DNA from: an uncultured Pseudomonadales bacterium
Lineage (GTDB): Bacteria; Pseudomonadota; Gammaproteobacteria; Pseudomonadales; Azotimanducaceae
Length of the DNA: 64,000 nucleotides
Direction: 5' to 3'
Assembly (NCBI GenBank): GCA_938017975.1
Contig: CALIKQ010000031.1
Span: forward strand, 17,726 to 81,725
The notes under the pieces were generated by a model, which was given only the letters and a program-made list of their open reading frames with translations, was not told the DNA's origin and did no database searches. A program made the position numbers and the translations under genes. Position 1 is the first letter of the stretch. Each line of letters starts with the position of its first letter. Positions 8,316 through 17,170 of this stretch are shown one piece after another.

Positions 8316-9101
8316 TTAATCCCCGGGTTGATACATGATGGTTTCCAGCCTGGCGGATTCGCCGCTACAGTCAGCATAAGAGGTGTAATAATCGTCAAGC
8401 ACCCTCCAGCCTCCTTGAGCGTTCAGCGCAGCGCCTTTCATCAAGCTCTCGACGTCCGGGTAGATTACGATATGCGCCAGTTCACCTGGGGCGTAGGCTC
8501 CGCCGATGTGGGGATAGAAAGCGGCCCAGCCGATGTTCGGAGACGCCTCATTTCTGGCTGCCGCAACAGAACGGTGCTTAGCTGAGAGCTGATCCCAAGA
8601 GACGCCATCTTTTCGCGTGCACCAATTCCAGGTCACAACGCGATCTCTGTCTGAGTTCATTGCTTCGACATCTGTCCAGATCATCTCGACATGAGCCATC
8701 TTAACGTCGCATTGAGCAAGCTTGGCCCATCGAGCGGCTAATTTTTGGCCGTCTTTGGTCGTTAACCACTTATCCCAGCCCCGACCTGAAGACGCGTGAT
8801 CAGAGGCGAGATATTCGATGAAATCATAGGCACTTGGGTTATTGGCTGTTGCGTGACTGAACAGTGGCACCTGCCGTATAAACGTGACCTCAACGTCATG
8901 CTTTTTTGACCATTTAAAGTAATCCTTGATCAAAGCATCATAATCTTCTTGGGTTACGCCATCGAGCAAAGAGCACATTTGCACTTGTAGATTAAAGGGT
9001 GCGTTAACGTCGATGCCGCCGACGAATTCATGGTCGTCTGCATGGATAAACGGTGCCACTAGCCAAACAGTGGCAAAGAGCGCAAGTGTTTTAAATTTCA
9101 T
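8316..9101 (-). CDS. Secreted protein of unknown function
   Basis: 261 residues beginning with a clear signal peptide: 'MKFKTLALFATVWLVAP', then 'FIHA' with likely cleavage before 'DDHEF'. It is therefore exported, most likely periplasmic. The mature part has several cysteines, including C43 ('VQMCSLL') and others near 'LAQCDVK', 'WNWCTRK' and 'YADCSG', so one or two disulfides are possible. Two stretches ('GVTQEDYDALIKDYFKW' and the later 'WDQLSAKHRSVAA' region) may be halves of a duplicated alpha/beta domain; this is a guess. I do not recognise a family. It is a single gene, divergent from the acyl-CoA dehydrogenase. Confidence 0.8.
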   Translation of the reverse strand: MKFKTLALFATVWLVAPFIHADDHEFVGGIDVNAPFNLQVQMCSLLDGVTQEDYDALIKDYFKWSKKHDVEVTFIRQVPLFSHATANNPSAYDFIEYLASDHASSGRGWDKWLTTKDGQKLAARWAKLAQCDVKMAHVEMIWTDVEAMNSDRDRVVTWNWCTRKDGVSWDQLSAKHRSVAAARNEASPNIGWAAFYPHIGGAYAPGELAHIVIYPDVESLMKGAALNAQGGWRVLDDYYTSYADCSGESARLETIMYQPGD

Positions 9102-9332
9102 ATTGATTTTCCTGAAAAATGGTCTTTCAGCTAAGCAAAGACTTGTGCTGATTTAAAGCATGGTTCGATATTGGTTCGGGAACAGGCTTTGTAACCATTA
9201 TTGATCGTTATAAAATTTTGTAATTTAGCCTTATGGAATAATGAATCTAGGCATAGAAGCCGCGTCGTTGCCTTGATATGTACGTTAAGATAAGGGCTCA
9301 GGTCAGGCGCTGGGTTTAACAGGGAGAATTCT

Positions 9333-10502
9333 ATGACAACACCTTATGCCATGTTGGATCATGGGCTAGGAGAAGACTTGGAGCTGCTGCGCGACCTGGT
9401 GCACCGTTTTGCTCAAGCCGAAATTGCTCCAAGAGCGGCTGAAATTGATGCACAAAACGCTTTTCCAACCGACTTATGGCGAAAGATGGGTGACATCGGT
9501 ATTCTGGGAATCACTGTTTCTGAGCAGTATGGCGGAAGCAGTATGGGTTATCTTGCCCACGCTATTGCGATGGAGGAAATCAGCCGCGCCTCGGCGTCCG
9601 TCGGATTGTCCTACGGGGCGCATTCGAATCTGTGTGTGAATCAAATCCATAAAAATGGTTCGGATGATCAAAAAGCGAAGTACTTACCGAAGCTCTGCTC
9701 GGGTGAGCATATCGGTGCTCTGGCAATGTCTGAGCCGGGAGCGGGGTCTGATGTTGTGGGAATGGCGCTCAAGGCTGAAAAAAACGGTGACGTCTATGTG
9801 CTCAACGGCAGCAAGATGTGGATCACTAATGGCCCGGATGCCGATACGTATATCATTTATGCGAAAACTGATTTTTCTGCAGGCTCCCGCGGGATCACTG
9901 CATTTATTGTTGAGCGTGGGCTTGCGGGGTTCACCCAAGCTCAGAAGCTCGACAAGCTGGGTATGCGTGGCTCGAATACCTGTGAACTAGTGTTCGAGGA
10001 CTGTGAAGTGCCCGCGATCAATATTTTGGGTCAGGAAGGCGGTGGCGTCGGGGTGCTGATGTCAGGGCTTGATTACGAGCGCGCGGTTCTGGCGGGTGGA
10101 CCGGTTGGGATTATGCAGGCGTGTCTGGACATCGTTGTACCTTACATCCATGAACGCAAGCAATTTGGTCAGGCAATTGGCGAGTTTCAATTGATGCAGG
10201 GAAAGCTCGCAGATATGTATACGACTCTAAACGCCAGTCGCGCCTATCTCTATGCAGTGGCGAGGGCGTGTGATCGCGGGCTGGAAAGCCGGAAAGATGC
10301 AGCGGCGGTCATTCTGTACACCGCAGAACAAGCCACCCAATCTGCACTTCAGGCCATTCAGGCTTTGGGTGGAAATGGCTACATCAATGATTATGCGACC
10401 GGTCGCCTGCTTCGCGATGCCAAGCTGTATGAGATTGGTGCAGGCACTTCGGAAATCAGACGCATGTTGATCGGCCGCGAACTTTTTTCAGAATCGCACT
10501 AG
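9333..10502 (+). CDS. ivd: Isovaleryl-CoA dehydrogenase
   Basis: FAD-dependent acyl-CoA dehydrogenase of 389 residues. It probably oxidises isovaleryl-CoA to 3-methylcrotonyl-CoA in leucine breakdown. The FAD/substrate signature '[13 protein letters not shown]' is at about 132-144. The catalytic Glu lies at the isovaleryl-type position: E249 in '[18 protein letters not shown]', which closely resembles human IVD, whereas most other ACADs use a C-terminal Glu. '[18 protein letters not shown]' and '[12 protein letters not shown]' complete the family pattern. GGGAGA upstream supports the ATG. The expected liu genes are not adjacent; a biotin-dependent carboxylase pair lies about 31 kb away at 41556-45154. 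Confidence 0.93.
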   Translation: MTTPYAMLDHGLGEDLELLRDLVHRFAQAEIAPRAAEIDAQNAFPTDLWRKMGDIGILGITVSEQYGGSSMGYLAHAIAMEEISRASASVGLSYGAHSNLCVNQIHKNGSDDQKAKYLPKLCSGEHIGALAMSEPGAGSDVVGMALKAEKNGDVYVLNGSKMWITNGPDADTYIIYAKTDFSAGSRGITAFIVERGLAGFTQAQKLDKLGMRGSNTCELVFEDCEVPAINILGQEGGGVGVLMSGLDYERAVLAGGPVGIMQACLDIVVPYIHERKQFGQAIGEFQLMQGKLADMYTTLNASRAYLYAVARACDRGLESRKDAAAVILYTAEQATQSALQAIQALGGNGYINDYATGRLLRDAKLYEIGAGTSEIRRMLIGRELFSESH

Positions 10503-10778
10503 TGCGAGGGTTAAAGCGGGGCCAACCTGCTCTCGGGTCGATCCAGCCACTGGTTCAATGCGGTTGATCGTCAGGCTGTGTAGACACTGGGAGTCGCGGC
10601 CGCCGCTCGTTAACCGAATATCATCTTTCGGCTTTGGTTTCTTGAGCGCCTAAGCCGGCTGGCATCATCAGCTTGGCTCGGTTTTTCGATTGGTCCATGG
10701 CGCAGAGGCGCGTTTCTGCTCAGGGTCGAGAGTCTAAGTGAGAGTCATTTGGTAATTTCAATTTGATTAGGAGTCCAG

Positions 10779-11441
10779 TTGAAAACTGTATTATTTGATT
10801 TGGATGGTACCTTGTGTGATTCCGAGGCGGGCATCGGGGCATCGCTCGCCTTTGCGATGCACCAGATAGGCTACCCTGTTCCATCAGCGCCGCAAATTCG
10901 CGACATTATTGGTCCGCCTTTTGCCGTTGGGTTACCAAGGATCGGAGTTCAGCCGGAGGATGTTGAGAAAGTGATCGCAGTTTACCGCGATCACTATCAG
11001 CGCGAGGGAGCTTCAAGGAGCACGGCTTACCCGGGTATCTCCGATCTGTTACAAACACTGAAGGAGCAAGGCCTGACGCTTGGGGTTGCTACCTCTAAAC
11101 CAGAGGCCTCTGCCTTCCCGATTTTGGACCATCTGGGGATGTCCTCTTTTTTTCGAGTAAGGGCCGGAGCGACCTTGGATGATCGTCGAAGCCGAAAAGC
11201 GGACGTGATCGCACATGCGCTGGAGCAACTCAAGGACCAAGGCCAACCGACTTCAAAAAATCATGTTTTGATGGTTGGCGACCGTGAACATGATGTGATC
11301 GGCGCCCAAAGTCACGGGATAGCCTGCGTCGGCGTTCTATGGGGATATGGCAGTGAAGCCGAATTCATAGCCGCAGGCACAACATCGGTAGTCTCAACAG
11401 CCGCTGAATTGGGACAATGGATCCAACGATGGGCGGGGTAG
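10779..11441 (+). CDS. HAD-superfamily phosphatase, phosphoglycolate-phosphatase-like
   Basis: 220-residue haloacid-dehalogenase hydrolase with an alpha-helical cap. Motif I is 'FDLDGTLCDS' (D7 nucleophile, D9). Motif II/III lies around 'GVATSKPEASAF'. Motif IV is 'MVGDREHDVIGA', followed by 'GIACVGVLWGYGSE', typical of the Gph/PGP-like subgroup. It starts with TTG at 10779, backed by AGGAG at 10769-10773. The physiological substrate is unknown; candidates are 2-phosphoglycolate or a nucleotide. It stands alone with intergenic DNA on both sides. Confidence 0.88.
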   Translation: MKTVLFDLDGTLCDSEAGIGASLAFAMHQIGYPVPSAPQIRDIIGPPFAVGLPRIGVQPEDVEKVIAVYRDHYQREGASRSTAYPGISDLLQTLKEQGLTLGVATSKPEASAFPILDHLGMSSFFRVRAGATLDDRRSRKADVIAHALEQLKDQGQPTSKNHVLMVGDREHDVIGAQSHGIACVGVLWGYGSEAEFIAAGTTSVVSTAAELGQWIQRWAG

Positions 11442-11981
11442 TCCTTATCTGTTGTTAGGTTGAATATCATGCAGAGGTTGGTTCGGTTCTCGTGATACCT
11501 TGGCTCATCCAAGTAACTTTTATAACTGCCTTCTATAACACTTAGTCGTTTGTAGTTGATCTCGAAGAATTGTTCGTAGGGGGTGGATGATCCTTACCGT
11601 TGCTATCCTATAGCTAAAGCTGGATCTTCTGGGCCCTGGGGCACCCTCGTAGGGTCGGTCAAGAGATAATCCGGTTTTGATGGTGAACGCCAGGTCCTCG
11701 GTGGCTGAGCTCCATTGATCTTCAGTGACTTGTTCGCGCTATCGTCAAATATTTTTCAGAATCCTCTGGGTTGTCGAATCTAGAAGGCTCTTACATCAGG
11801 GTAATGGTTTGCATTAATGCAGTGGAATGAGCCATCATTGCATAGCAAGTACCCAGAGTGGGAATCCGCCGTAGGCCCAATGCTTTAAAGCGACTTTGGT
11901 ACCATAAGAGATCGACACCACAGGCAATGTTGATAGCGTGAGCGCCAGCATTGTGAGGCCGAATAAGGAAACGGAAGAAAT
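11442..11981. other. Intergenic stretch, no gene seen
   Basis: About 540 bases between the HAD phosphatase and the DUF1330 gene. The open frames here are short or antisense and show no family resemblance. It presumably holds the promoter of the downstream gene, but no convincing -35/-10 pair or operator stands out. Confidence 0.5.
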
Positions 11982-12428
11982 ATGAAGGTCGAAAATAAAG
12001 TCACGCCGAGTGAAGAACAGATCAAGGGGTTTTTTGAACCTGGTCCAGCGGGCCCGATTTATATGCTCAATCTCCTGAAGTTTAGAGAGAAAGCGGAATA
12101 TGCTGATGGTCACGAATCTGAGTTGAGCGGGGCAGAAGCCTACGCGCTCTATGCAGCCGGAGTCTCTAAAATTCTGATCAAACTCGGCGGTGGTGGAATG
12201 TTCAGCGCTCAAGTCGAGCGTCTGATGCTCGGAGAGGTCGAGGAGCTGTGGGATATGGTTGCCATTGCAATGTACCCGAGCCGGCAGGCAATGATCGACA
12301 TGATGCAGTCCACAGAATATCAAGCGATTCATCACCATAGAGACGCTGGACTGGCCGGTCAGCTCAACATCGAGACAACAGACGCCGGTGGATTGTGGCT
12401 TGGAGACACCGGCTTTAGTGCCACCTGA
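11982..12428 (+). CDS. DUF1330 domain protein
   Basis: 148-residue cytoplasmic protein of the DUF1330 (dimeric alpha-beta barrel) type. 'GPIYMLNLLKFREKAEY' near the N-terminus and 'WDMVAIAMYPSRQAMIDMMQSTEYQ' (split here as a continuous run around residues 87-111) are the family hallmarks. Family members are small ferredoxin-like proteins of mostly unknown role. GGAAG lies just upstream of the ATG. A longer antisense open frame over this gene is a shadow. It is convergent with the P450 at 12535. Confidence 0.82.
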   Translation: MKVENKVTPSEEQIKGFFEPGPAGPIYMLNLLKFREKAEYADGHESELSGAEAYALYAAGVSKILIKLGGGGMFSAQVERLMLGEVEELWDMVAIAMYPSRQAMIDMMQSTEYQAIHHHRDAGLAGQLNIETTDAGGLWLGDTGFSAT

Positions 12429-12479
12429 ATCTGTTGGTCAACGGTCGCTGGATCGTTGAAGGTGAGATTGGCCTTGCCG

Positions 12480-12504
12480 AATGACCCGGTCCAAACAGGT
12501 CATT
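12480..12504. terminator. Weak inverted repeat between convergent genes
   Basis: AATGACC (12480-12486) and GGTCATT (12498-12504) form a 7-bp stem around an 11-base loop. It lies between the convergent DUF1330 and P450 genes. There is no T-tract, so a terminator role is only suggested by position. Confidence 0.3.
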
Positions 12505-12534
12505 GAACATCCTAGGTGTGTATCTGGCCTTGTT

Positions 12535-13773
12535 CTATTTGAGGGTAAACTCAATATCGAGAGATTTGAGGGCCCTGAGTAAACAGTGGGGGTGATAGTC
12601 GAATTGAATATCTGGCGCAAAGCTTGCGGTTTCTACTCGATCTAAAAATGTTTTAAAACCCCACCAAAGTTCTCGCCGGGCGAGGGGAGCACCCAGGCAA
12701 TGGTGTATTCCTGAGCCAAACGCCAGGTGGGCGCCGGGCTTTTTACGGTTTAAATCAATTTCTGCCGGACAAGAGAACTGGCTGTCATCCCGATTAGCGG
12801 CGCCATAGCGGACCCCAATCAAGGCGCCTTCCGGAATATCAGTTTCTCCAATGGTTGTCTGCTCGGTCGCTCTGCGCAGTAACATTTGAACTGGCGATTC
12901 AAGTCGTAGGACTTCCTCGATAAAGGGGCGCAGATAGGAATCTTGATCGTCCCTGAGTTGATTCCAAACAGCGGGATTTTCGATGAGGAGTTTAATGCCC
13001 GCGGACAGTGCATTGGTCGTGGTTTCACTGCCGCCCACAAAGGTATCGGCCATCATTTCAGCATGTAACTCTTCATTGTTGAGCGTTCTGCCCCATTCTG
13101 GGATCTCGCGATTAACCAAGTCTGACAATAATGAATCATCGGGATGCGCTCGCAAGCGGTCAAAGATAGGTTGGAAGTAATGCTGGGCCTCGATCTCTTT
13201 TTCGATGCATCCGATCTCTTCAGCCTCGGATAACATCATGCTGATACGTTTAAAAAAAGCATCAGTCCAAGATTTGATGCGCCAAAGATCCTCAGCTGGC
13301 GCCCCCATTTGTTTAACGATGATGGTCAAAGGTAGTGGGACTGCCATCGCCTGGACCCAATCGCAATGACCTTGAGCCGCAAAGTCATCAAACAGAGATT
13401 CCGCGGTTTCTTGGACGAAAGAGTCCATGGCATCGATTTTGGCTGGTCTGAAGGCTTCGTTAAACATGGCCCGCATCTGTTTGTGGTTGGGCTCATCACG
13501 GCCAATAAGGGTCGCGCTGGGCAACCAGCCTTGGGCCTCAAACATCGCGTTTACCGTTTTTTGCCTTGCGCTTTGCGGGTCGCTGGCGCGTCGGGTTTTA
13601 CCGCTGAATATTTGTGGGTGTTGTAGCACGTGGCGCACGTCTTCAAACCTCGAGACGTGGAAAATTTTGGTTGCTGGATCTTGATAGACCGGGGCGTCCT
13701 GCCGCAGTTCAGCGTATTGGTCAAATGGGCTGTTCTGAAAATCAGGATCAAAAAAGTTTACATTGATGCTCAA
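12535..13773 (-). CDS. Cytochrome P450
   Basis: Soluble bacterial P450 of 412 residues. The I-helix is canonical: 'FVGGSETTTNAL' with E250-T251-T252. The ExxR motif is E287-R290 ('EEVLRLESP'). The heme loop 'LAFGSGIHHCLGAPLAR' puts the cysteine at C359. The N-terminus 'FDPDFQNSPFDQYAELR' is typical of class I CYPs. The start is a TTG at 13773 with GAGG about eight bases upstream. The next in-frame Met is near residue 77, which would cut the fold. No redox partner is adjacent. It is more canonical than the P450 at 2534 and too different to be a recent duplicate. The substrate is unknown. Confidence 0.92.
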   Translation of the reverse strand: MSINVNFFDPDFQNSPFDQYAELRQDAPVYQDPATKIFHVSRFEDVRHVLQHPQIFSGKTRRASDPQSARQKTVNAMFEAQGWLPSATLIGRDEPNHKQMRAMFNEAFRPAKIDAMDSFVQETAESLFDDFAAQGHCDWVQAMAVPLPLTIIVKQMGAPAEDLWRIKSWTDAFFKRISMMLSEAEEIGCIEKEIEAQHYFQPIFDRLRAHPDDSLLSDLVNREIPEWGRTLNNEELHAEMMADTFVGGSETTTNALSAGIKLLIENPAVWNQLRDDQDSYLRPFIEEVLRLESPVQMLLRRATEQTTIGETDIPEGALIGVRYGAANRDDSQFSCPAEIDLNRKKPGAHLAFGSGIHHCLGAPLARRELWWGFKTFLDRVETASFAPDIQFDYHPHCLLRALKSLDIEFTLK

Positions 13774-14193
13774 GGGAAATCCTCAGTGAACGCAAAACTC
13801 CAAATTAACCAGTCTGTTTAGCATTGGCAACTGTTGGGCCATTCGAGACTGGGATTTGCGTCTAGAATATGGGAATAGGTGCATCGCATAATGCTTGAAA
13901 TGACCTTGGTTGGCCCATAAGAATGACCATCAGTCAGATTGATGCGGGGTAGGTTGCCAACGGCTGTCGCCCTGCAGTAGTTCGATTGGAACTACCGCGA
14001 ACCTCAAATCGAGATTTATGCGGCGAACGGTTCATGGAATCCATAGGGTGTTTGCTTTTTGAAGGTTGTACATTGGCGTCACGACCGACATGAATCGCAG
14101 AGAATACGGTGAGGAAAGCTTGTCGATCTAGCCCTGCTGGCCCTGATGTGCACTTGTTCTTATCTTCGTTACTGAGAATAAACTGATTGAAGT
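13774..14193. other. Intergenic stretch, no gene seen
   Basis: About 420 bases between two minus-strand genes. No coding frame, repeat or RNA gene is recognisable. It should contain the promoter of the P450 and the 3' end of the VOC transcript. Confidence 0.45.
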
Positions 14194-14724
14194 TCAGGAG
14201 TATCTAAGGGGTTCGTCACCCTGCCATGAGCTTGCAGCTTGAGCGATGAAGTCAAAACGAGCTTGAATCGCTGAGGTTTTCGTTACGATTTCGAGTAGAG
14301 ACCCCAAGACTGGGCGAGTATCGATATAAGCGAAGGAGACGCTATGACTTTGGCCTGTGTTGATGATCGGATATCCGGCACTTTCGAAATATTTGAGTTC
14401 GGCTTCAAAATCATCCGTCCAAGAACAGACATGATGAAAAGTTTGGCCCTGGCCTTCAGGGACAATATCTCGATAAGCATTTCGCTCGGAAAGTGGCTGA
14501 ATGAGTTCGATCTGCAGAGGGCCAGCTTGGGAGATCGCGATCCGCATGGAAATATCCGAGGGTGCGCCATAGTAAGTAACTCGGTCGAAGGTTTCGAGTT
14601 CATATTGATTGATGAAAAAGGGGCCTACACCTAGTTGTTGTGTCCAGGTCTGACAGGCGGCCTCAAGGTCGTCAACGATCCAGGCGTTTTGGAAAATAGC
14701 GCGGTTAAAAGCGGGGTATCTCAC
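14194..14724 (-). CDS. VOC (glyoxalase/dioxygenase-fold) family protein
   Basis: 176-residue protein with paired beta-alpha-beta-beta-beta modules of the vicinal-oxygen-chelate fold. 'RAIFQNAWIVDDLEAACQTW' starts the first module. Possible metal ligands are H97/H98 ('FHHVCSW') and E145 ('SLLEIV'), plus E74 in 'QIELIQP'. This arrangement resembles methylmalonyl-CoA-epimerase/glyoxalase_4 proteins. The first-strand residue that is often His is Gln12 or Asn13 here, so the metal site could be incomplete. It is a single minus-strand gene. The reaction is unknown; isomerase, lyase and dioxygenase are all possible. Confidence 0.8.
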   Translation of the reverse strand: MRYPAFNRAIFQNAWIVDDLEAACQTWTQQLGVGPFFINQYELETFDRVTYYGAPSDISMRIAISQAGPLQIELIQPLSERNAYRDIVPEGQGQTFHHVCSWTDDFEAELKYFESAGYPIINTGQSHSVSFAYIDTRPVLGSLLEIVTKTSAIQARFDFIAQAASSWQGDEPLRYS

Positions 14725-15435
14725 GAGAAAGCCTTTTTATTCTTTGTGGCTTAAATAGTAACAAGATTTGAGTAAATTCGTCTGGGAATGGCCGTTTAAA
14801 CCTATAAAAACCTTATCTTTATCAGAGACTTATTTTCAAATAAACAAATCCGTAACCAAAATCGAACTATCGTTTACTCCACGTTAAACCTACTAGAAAC
14901 TGAGCGCTTTCATCGCGTTGCATCAAGGTTTCGCGACAAACGTTTGAGGACATCCAAACGCAAATGGTGCGCCCCTCCCTCTTGCACTATGTTTGGGTGT
15001 CCTCGATTATTCGTGTCAGCGCCTAATACCACCTCATAAGCTAAATGATCAGGTACATGTTTAACCCGTTCGATGGCGATCCATTTCAAGCATGAACCTT
15101 CATTGTCATTGCTAAAATTAGCCAAGGTCATTGCTTCAATCATTATTCTTGATACGCCTGAGTCTTTCCCTTACGGGCGCATTGTCGAGAAGCAGAAGGT
15201 GCGGGCGGAAGGGTGCAGATGGTCAGATTAATCGTTTAAAAGCCGAACCCGGGGCAACGTTTTTTAAGCTTGGATGAGGATCCCGCATTGTTGCAAGGTG
15301 TGCTCTGGGGAGCGGGCCAATATTTAAAATTCAGAAGGTGCCAAAGACACCGAATGGGCTGGATGATCAGACTGAGTTAATCCGGTTTCGCATGCTAAGC
15401 TAAAAAGGCTAAGGTTCCTTCGGGAGGATTTATTT
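14725..15435. other. Intergenic stretch, no confident gene
   Basis: About 710 bases between the divergent VOC and kinase genes. The part near 14760-14890 is AT-rich and may hold the VOC promoter. A 77-codon minus-strand frame (14910-15143) has no ribosome site or family resemblance that I can see. No tRNA or repeat was noticed. Confidence 0.45.
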
Positions 15436-16389
15436 GTGCCGAAATATCGCGATGTCAATCAATCATCCGATCTGAGGATTGATTTAAAAGATACTGATCG
15501 GCCATTGGCGGAAACCTTGAATCCTAATTTCCGATATGCACTTTTTTCGCCCATTGCCAAGGGAGGGAAATCACTTATTCAGTCCTGCACAGACATGTAT
15601 TTATCTCGGCGTGTCTGCTACAAATCGCTGCGACAGGAATTCGCCAGTGATTCTGTCGAGCAACGAAGATTGCTCCGAGAAGCCCGAGTCACCGCGATTT
15701 TGCAGCACCCTAATATTGTTCCAACCTACGACCTCGGTCGAGACACGCGAGGTCATTATTACTTTACGATGAAGTTGGTCCATGGTTATACCCTGCGAGA
15801 AGTTCTCGACTATAGAGAACGCTATGACTTAACGCAGCTGATGAATGTGGTCGAGCAGGTCGCGCAGGCGCTTTCTTACGCTCACGCGAAGGGGGTGATT
15901 CATCGTGACGTCAAGCCAGAAAATGTTTTGGTTGGTCCATTCGGGGAGGTGGTCATACTCGATTGGGGACTGGCCAAAGTATGGCAGAGCGCTGAGGCTG
16001 ACGAGGTCAGTACAAGTTCTGATCTCAATCCCGAGTTGGACGTGTCGATGACCCACCACGGAGATGTTCAAGGTACGATCAGTTATATTTCACCAGAGCA
16101 GTTGGAGAATCACACCGATATAGACAATCGAGCAGATGTCTACAGTTTTGGTGCTTTGCTGTATGAGATTTTGACTGGAAGGAACGCAGCTACTGGGGAG
16201 ACCATGGCCGAATTAGCGCACAGTGTTCGATTTGATTCCCCTGCGAAACCCTCCAGTCTTTCTCGGCTCAAAATTCCTGCGTTGCTCGAGGACTTAACGT
16301 TGAAGTGTCTAGAAAAGAAAGCGGACCAGAGAGTCCAAAGTATGGACGAAGTCTTGCGGATACTCGCTCAGAATTGGCAGATGACTTAG
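15436..16389 (+). CDS. Hanks-type serine/threonine protein kinase
   Basis: Cytoplasmic kinase-only protein of 317 residues with no transmembrane segment or sensor domain. Motifs in order: a degenerate glycine loop ('IAKGGKSLIQS', 40-50), the ATP lysine K63 ('CYKSL'), helix-C Glu E82, the catalytic loop 'HRDVKPEN' (H156-N163, D158 as base), 'DWG' at 176-178 in place of DFG, and 'SPEQL' as the APE equivalent. The DWG variant is common in bacterial kinases. The activation segment is rich in Ser/Thr ('VSTSSDLNPELDVSMTHH' region). GTG start with GGGAGG upstream. It converges on the PP2C gene with two bases between the stops, suggesting a functional pair. Confidence 0.93.
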   Translation: MPKYRDVNQSSDLRIDLKDTDRPLAETLNPNFRYALFSPIAKGGKSLIQSCTDMYLSRRVCYKSLRQEFASDSVEQRRLLREARVTAILQHPNIVPTYDLGRDTRGHYYFTMKLVHGYTLREVLDYRERYDLTQLMNVVEQVAQALSYAHAKGVIHRDVKPENVLVGPFGEVVILDWGLAKVWQSAEADEVSTSSDLNPELDVSMTHHGDVQGTISYISPEQLENHTDIDNRADVYSFGALLYEILTGRNAATGETMAELAHSVRFDSPAKPSSLSRLKIPALLEDLTLKCLEKKADQRVQSMDEVLRILAQNWQMT

Positions 16390-16391
16390 TC

Positions 16392-17117
16392 TCATTCCGT
16401 CCGACAGAGTAATACTGTGATGTTGTCAGGCCCGCCCTCTTTAAGGGCCAACTCGACAAGCACGTCAGCGGTCTCATGAAGGTCTGGTTGATTGGCTCTG
16501 AGGGCTGCCTCAATATCGCGATCGGATACGACACTGGTTAAGCCATCGGTGGAAAGGAGGACGATGTCGCCCTTCTCGAGTTGCAGATGCCCTCTGGCCG
16601 CCTCGAAAACCTGATTGCCGCCCAGGCTCTTGGTGAGAATATGCCCATCTCCGGGCTGAGGACTGCGACCTGCTTGCTTCCTCTCTTCTAAAAGCGTGTG
16701 ATCTCGCGTTAATTGAAGTAATCCGTCTCGACGACTGAATCGATAGATTCTGGAGTCTCCTGCCCAAGCATAAATCAATTCGTTTTCTGAGGTAATTGCC
16801 GCACAGGTCATTGTGGTGCGCATGCCCTTGTGTTCACTCGAGCTTTTTTGATGGTTGATGAGTACAAGGTTGCAGTCTTTGATTGCCTCAGCAATTTGAT
16901 TTGCGTCGGTCACTCCTATCAGTGCAGGGTCGCGGTCAAGTAGATCGATTGCCATCTGACTGCAAAAACCCCCGTGATGGTATCCTCCAAGTCCATCCGC
17001 TACTGCGAACAAGCCCTCCGATTGCTTGAAGAAGAAGGCATCCTCATTGTGTGCACGGATAAGACCTTGATGTGTCTTAGCTGCAAGGGTGAGGCGGTTT
17101 GTGTTCAGGGGCTGCAC
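16392..17117 (-). CDS. PP2C-family (PPM) serine/threonine phosphatase
   Basis: 241-residue metal-dependent phosphatase that probably reverses the neighbouring kinase. Visible motifs are 'RAHNEDAFF' near residue 21, 'VADGLGGYHHGG' (metal-binding Asp about 41), 'AWAGDSRIY', 'LLSTDGLTSVV' and 'GGPDNITVLL'. These are the metal ligands of PPM phosphatases. The start is GTG at 17117; the in-frame stop about 30 bases upstream leaves little choice, and no strong ribosome site is seen. It lies 53 bases after the amidohydrolase gene on the same strand, so it may be co-transcribed with it while facing the kinase tail to tail. Confidence 0.92.
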   Translation of the reverse strand: MQPLNTNRLTLAAKTHQGLIRAHNEDAFFFKQSEGLFAVADGLGGYHHGGFCSQMAIDLLDRDPALIGVTDANQIAEAIKDCNLVLINHQKSSSEHKGMRTTMTCAAITSENELIYAWAGDSRIYRFSRRDGLLQLTRDHTLLEERKQAGRSPQPGDGHILTKSLGGNQVFEAARGHLQLEKGDIVLLSTDGLTSVVSDRDIEAALRANQPDLHETADVLVELALKEGGPDNITVLLCRTE

Positions 17118-17170
17118 AAAGACAAGGTCGTCGACAAAATACGGATCTCACAGAAGATCATGAATCGAGT

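Noticed and set aside
11835..12338. 167-codon minus-strand frame over the DUF1330 gene
   Set aside because: It is antisense to a well-supported gene with family motifs; its own translation has no motif.
14910..15143. 77-codon minus-strand open frame in the gap before the kinase gene
   Set aside because: No ribosome site, no recognisable family and the sequence around it is non-coding in character; kept only as a note.
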